DNA of 64,000 nucleotides from Paulownia fortunei (lineage: Eukaryota; Streptophyta; Magnoliopsida; Lamiales; Paulowniaceae): the NCBI GenBank assembly GCA_019321725.1, contig CM033110.1, positions 8,921,278-8,985,277 of the forward strand. Reading direction: 5' to 3'. The position numbers and the translations under genes were made by a program. The notes under the pieces are model-generated. The model was not told the origin of the DNA and did not search any database. It saw only the letters and a program-made list of their open reading frames with translations. Shown here piece after piece: positions 60,301-64,000 of the stretch. How positions within the stretch are numbered: the stretch's first letter is position 1; every line of letters begins with the position of its first letter.

Positions 60301-62101
60301 ACTATAAGGACAATCATATCTAAAATTCAGACCGTGGATGGATTAGACTTTTCATTCCCTAACCGCCCTGGTCTAGGGTACTACTAGAATAATCTTTTGT
60401 ATTCTGAGTTGTAAGTCTCTTGTGCCATTTTTCTTGGCTTTGTAGAGTTACAATGCAAAAATATCTGATTTTGGCTTAGCGAAATTGGGGCCCTCAGGGG
60501 GGAATTCTCATGTAACAACTCGAGTTATGGGAACACAGGGTTATGCTGCTCCTGAGTACATTGCAACAGGTGAGTGTCTACAATATTCCATGTGATATAT
60601 GTCTTTCAATCCTCTAGTTCACTTCTCATCAGTATCTGATATTATTTAATTCGATTTGATAGTTGAAATTGAATGTGATGTGACAATTTGATGATGATCC
60701 AGCCATAATTTTATATTAATTGAAGTTTCACCCAAACTATGAACTTCAAATAATAAAGCATAGGAAATATCATGCTGTTAGTATCTTCAACAATCTTTTT
60801 GACTTGAATCCACAATTTTTTGGTGATTTGCTGGCTTTGCAGTCTGCCTCTTTTGCTTGGTTGTGTGAAATTTGTGCCAATGAAAAACCTGGAATGGTCA
60901 TTAGATTTCCTCTCTAGCATGCCTAAGTTTTGATCATGAAATGCTATAGAATTCAACCACCATGTAATATGGGATTCTCTTGCACAGCATAATTCTTACT
61001 TAGAAGAAGAGAAAAAGTACGCAAAAGGTTGTAAAGGATACCAGGTGCACATAAGTTTCAACTTTTGGCCTGGGCCTCCAATGATTGATCAAACTACTAT
61101 ATCAAGTTTCTGGGTGGCTATTTCGACTAATGTCTTGCGGGATCCAGAGCTTTTCTGGAGTGTCAATCTTGAATATGCAAACATTTTCACTATTTATGCT
61201 CTGTCTGTTCAGGGGATGTTCATAAACAGATACAGGATTAATATTTTCACCTATTCATCTTAAAAGGCAAATGGGATATTCACTTTTCACTGTAGATAAA
61301 CCCGAGCTTAGAACATTCTTCAAAACAGTGTGATTTGATTAAACTTTCCATATTCAAGCTGATTTTGACACATTTCTAATTCCTAAAATGGGCTCTGTCT
61401 TAGCTTCTTTTTGAGATTCTACTGTCTTGAGCTAATAGTGGTGCTAAGAGCTCTCGTGATGCCCCCTTCCCACCCACGAATCCAGACACGAATAGAAAAA
61501 GAAAAATGTAAAACTGATTTGTTCTCCTGAAAGGAACATGAAACACAACAATCTACTATCAGCTAAAAAATCATTGACCATCAATATTATTGATGCTACC
61601 CGACTCTTAAGCTCTTGAATCATTTAACTGTTCCTCAGCGGTATTAATATTGTATCTTTAACAACAGGGCATCTATATGTGAAGAGTGATGTGTATGGCT
61701 TTGGTGTGGTGCTGCTTGAGATGTTGACAGGCTTGAGAGCACTTGACACTAAACGGCCTAGTGGCCAGCATAACTTGGTTGATTCGGTGAAACCCATTCT
61801 TGCCCAACGACGGAAACTGAAATCAATCATGGATGGGCGGATGGAAGGGCAGTATTCGTCCAAGGCTGCACTACAGGCTGCTCAGCTTACTCTTAGATGC
61901 TTGGAACCAGAACATAGAAAGCGGCCTCCAATGAAAGAAGCCGTGGAGGTGTTGGAACAGATTGCAGCTATAGAAAAACCAAGAGAATCCAAGAGTACAT
62001 CTACGCATTCTTCATCTCATCACCACAGGCAATCACTGAGATCTTATCAGTCCCCTCGCCACCCAAGTTATCATGGTACTGGAGGTGGAGCAGGAAGATA
62101 G
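57308..62101 (+). CDS. Receptor-like cytoplasmic kinase, subfamily VII (PIX13/PBL-like)
   Basis: Exons: 57308-57395, 57738-58069, 59088-59223, 59310-59452, 60446-60569, 61668-62101. All junctions are GT..AG with consistent phases, giving 1257 coding bases and 418 residues. It begins MGNCF, a Gly2 N-myristoylation and Cys4 palmitoylation signal for the plasma membrane. Kinase domain: glycine loop [12 protein letters not shown] (94-105), VAIK Lys126, Glu142, catalytic YRDFKASN (Asp223), DFG (241-243), activation loop [13 protein letters not shown] (268-270), then a His/Ser/Gly-rich tail. YRD in place of HRD is normal for this subfamily. Such kinases relay signals from surface receptors in immunity and development. 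Start chosen because MGNC is conserved in the family. Residue 314 is Ser where relatives have Trp (LVDW). The only intact host gene here; its closest named relative is not proven. Confidence 0.95.
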
Positions 62102-62691
62102 ATGATCCGTGTTATGATTTCAAGTCAGTGTTTTTACCCCTTTTTGTAATTTTTACAGTCAAATCATTTTTTTTAGCAAATGTTAAATTCTTGCCTGAAG
62201 AAACTTTGTTAGATTAGTAGTGCCCCCTATATTGTTTTCATTGAATGAATGTATCAAATTCTGTAAAACTAATATCACTATGTTTTGAATTGTTTGTGAG
62301 AGTTTTAGATTAGATTTTCATTAGTTTGCATTTCAATTGGTTTTGAGTCCCTGAATTTCTAGTTTTCCTCTACATTATTATTGTATTTTCAAATTAGGAT
62401 ATGCTGCATCTGACCACAAATATGTTGACAAGCCAAGGACATATTTTTACTCCAAGAATTGTGAAATTAATATAGATATACAAGTACTACCTTTGGCCTT
62501 GAACTAAAATAACACTTCGAATTCTCCAGTCTGCAAATTTTTTAGTCACTAACATCTTAAATATCTCTTCTACCCAGCTGGAGGTAGTAGTTCAATTTCA
62601 TTTCAAGTTGAATAATCAACTAGGAGAAGTTGGTAAATGTGGGCAGGTAATGAAACAGTAATTTGTTTTGTGTATAAGAAAATATAAAGGT

Positions 62692-62693
<2 letters not shown>
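62102..62693. other. 3' flank of kinase gene
   Basis: The 3' untranslated region and downstream DNA. No AATAAA is present; A/T-rich near-upstream candidates such as TTGAATGAATGTATCAAA lie at 62240-62258. No other gene was seen. Confidence 0.4.
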
Positions 62694-62727
<34 letters not shown>

Positions 62728-62830
62728 TTATATATTTTGAAAAAGGTATATATATATATATATTATTTTATATATTTTGAAAAAGGTATATATATATATA
62801 TATATATTATTTTATATATTTTGAAAAAGA
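62694..62830. repeat. Three 40-44 bp TA-containing tandem repeats
   Basis: Unit: a (TA)n run, then ATTATTTTATATATTTTGAA and AAAGG. Copies end at about 62746, 62786 and 62829 and differ mainly in TA number and the last bases. Confidence 0.9.
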
Positions 62831-63438
62831 TGTTTATTTTTTAATTGCATCTTTGAAGACAGTTGAATCAGTGAGTGGAACTAAAGCAATACCACAAATA
62901 TGGCAAATCAGATTTTTAATGACAGATTCCGAAGGGTCTGTGAAGAACGCAAATAAGACTCAATAATATTATGAAGACATTACGTTTAAAATAAACCACC
63001 AAAAAGAGTCTCAACCAACTCTAATGAAATGGCTACTGTAAAATTCACATGAATTCAATTATAACCTTACAAGATTGGGACAATGGAACTTGTATGCCAC
63101 CAAACAAAACCCAAATAAACAATATCCATTAATCTCATATTGGGATTTTGCGGATGCCTAGACCGAACATCTGAAACAAAATACCACAAGCTCTATGTCC
63201 TAGTATTTCATTCTGAACATAAAACTAATAAATGATGCGTACAAAAAATACCCAATTGATTTCTTCTCTGATCGAAATATTTTGGATCGATATTAAAAAA
63301 ATGTTGCGTCCAAGATACTCACAATTATTTTTTCAAAAATTTGATTTGTCCCCATACATGGGAACCCACCTATGAGATTTGCTTGAATTTTACCTTCAAT
63401 TTAACTTGGATGTTCAAATAAAGTTAGAAAATACTAAA

Positions 63439-63441
<3 letters not shown>
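62831..63441. other. Intergenic, no supported gene
   Basis: AT-rich sequence between two tandem arrays. No gene, RNA or transposon end recognised. Confidence 0.5.
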
Positions 63442-63479
<38 letters not shown>

Positions 63480-63836
63480 ATTTCAACTAGTCAATAATTC
63501 TTTCTTTAAAATTCAATAGACCATAATCCATAATTAAACTCGTACACTTAACCCACATAAATAAGCCCATCAAATTAATCCATATATATATATATATGTA
63601 TATAAATTTCAACTAGTCAATAATTCTTTCTTTAAAATTCAATAGACCATAATCCATAATTAAACTCGTACACTTAACCCACATAAATAAGCCCATCAAA
63701 TTAATCCATATATATATATATATGTATATAAATTTCAACTAGTCAATAATTCTTTCTTTAAAATTCAATAGACCATAATCCATAATTAAACTCGTACACT
63801 TAACCCACATAAATAAGCCCATCAAATTAATCCATA
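63442..63836. repeat. Three 126 bp tandem repeats
   Basis: Each unit is a TA tract, GTATATAA(A), then about 100 bp from TTTCAACTAG to TTAATCCATA. CACTTAACCC recurs at 63545, 63671 and 63797, exactly 126 bp apart. The non-TA parts look identical in all three. The first TA tract is longer and the first unit has one A fewer after GTATATA. Confidence 0.93.
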
Positions 63837-64000
63837 GTTTAAGCCGGAAACTTGCCCCAAATAAAATTGGCCGAAGCTAAAGCAGCCAACCCCACCTAAC
63901 CAACGGTCTCTGCTCAAACTAAAAGGTCCAGCCCAAATTCTTTTTTCAAACCCCAATCGTCCATAATCCACGAGAGCCCAAAACCCACACTAAGCCCAGT
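63837..64000. other. Unclassified sequence at right edge
   Basis: CCCAAA/AGCCCA-rich text, less AT-rich than the array. It may start another repeat that continues outside the window. Confidence 0.35.

Noticed and set aside
60711..61263. Frames within intron 5 of the kinase gene
   Set aside because: Intronic, with no homology and no exon continuity.

Overview
This 64 kb window is nuclear DNA of a flowering plant, most probably a eudicot. It is AT-rich, dominated by LTR retrotransposons and a CACTA DNA transposon, and carries one clearly intact host gene with short exons and GT..AG introns. I could not identify the species. There are no bacterial-type operons, CRISPR arrays or recognisable rRNA/tRNA genes.

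Layout. 1-1721: a long LTR-like fragment running off the left edge. About 2942-3720: a plus-strand LTR-like block with a TATA box and an array of heat-shock-element modules. 3890-14276: minus-strand remains of a SIRE-type Ty1/Copia element in permuted order (pol, third ORF, LTR, gag in its own reading direction). Its third ORF is split by a 2.9 kb solo LTR (7632-10510). 14277-18471: a 5'-truncated plus-strand Copia element of TNT1/Tork type with its 3' LTR. 18472-22042: intergenic DNA with minisatellites and a possible transporter-gene fragment. 22043-34506: a CACTA (En/Spm) transposon with matching ends and an ACT target duplication. It holds decayed TNP2 and Transposase_24-type genes and a second solo LTR of the same family (30955-33799). 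35060-35552: a MITE-like inverted-repeat element. 36010-43060: a Copia element on the minus strand with two LTRs and CAAGT duplications. 44643-49620: a plus-strand Copia element with two LTRs and AATAT duplications. 49626-56457: AT-rich intergenic DNA with old duplicated blocks. 56458-56974: a hAT-like non-autonomous element. 57308-62101: a six-exon receptor-like cytoplasmic kinase gene. 62694-63836: two TA-based tandem arrays.

No transposon coding region here reads through without stops or frameshifts, so none looks autonomous now. Removing the clean insertions (CACTA, the 36 kb Copia, the 44 kb Copia) by their target duplications joins 22042 to 34510, 36009 to 43066 and 44642 to 49626. The ancestral sequence upstream of the kinase gene was therefore a much shorter intergenic tract.

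The kinase gene encodes 418 residues from 1257 coding bases. It starts with a myristoylation/palmitoylation-type MGNC and belongs to RLCK subfamily VII, close to PIX13/PBL kinases of membrane-associated receptor signalling. The points most worth a second look are: the heat-shock-element array in an LTR; the permuted SIRE element, which could be a re-integrated circle; the solo LTR that separates the CACTA subterminal repeats from its GC-rich leader; four consecutive perfect hairpins in the 36 kb Copia leader; a Ser at a normally Trp position of the kinase; and three apparently identical 126 bp repeats at the right edge. I found no convincing wholly new biological system.
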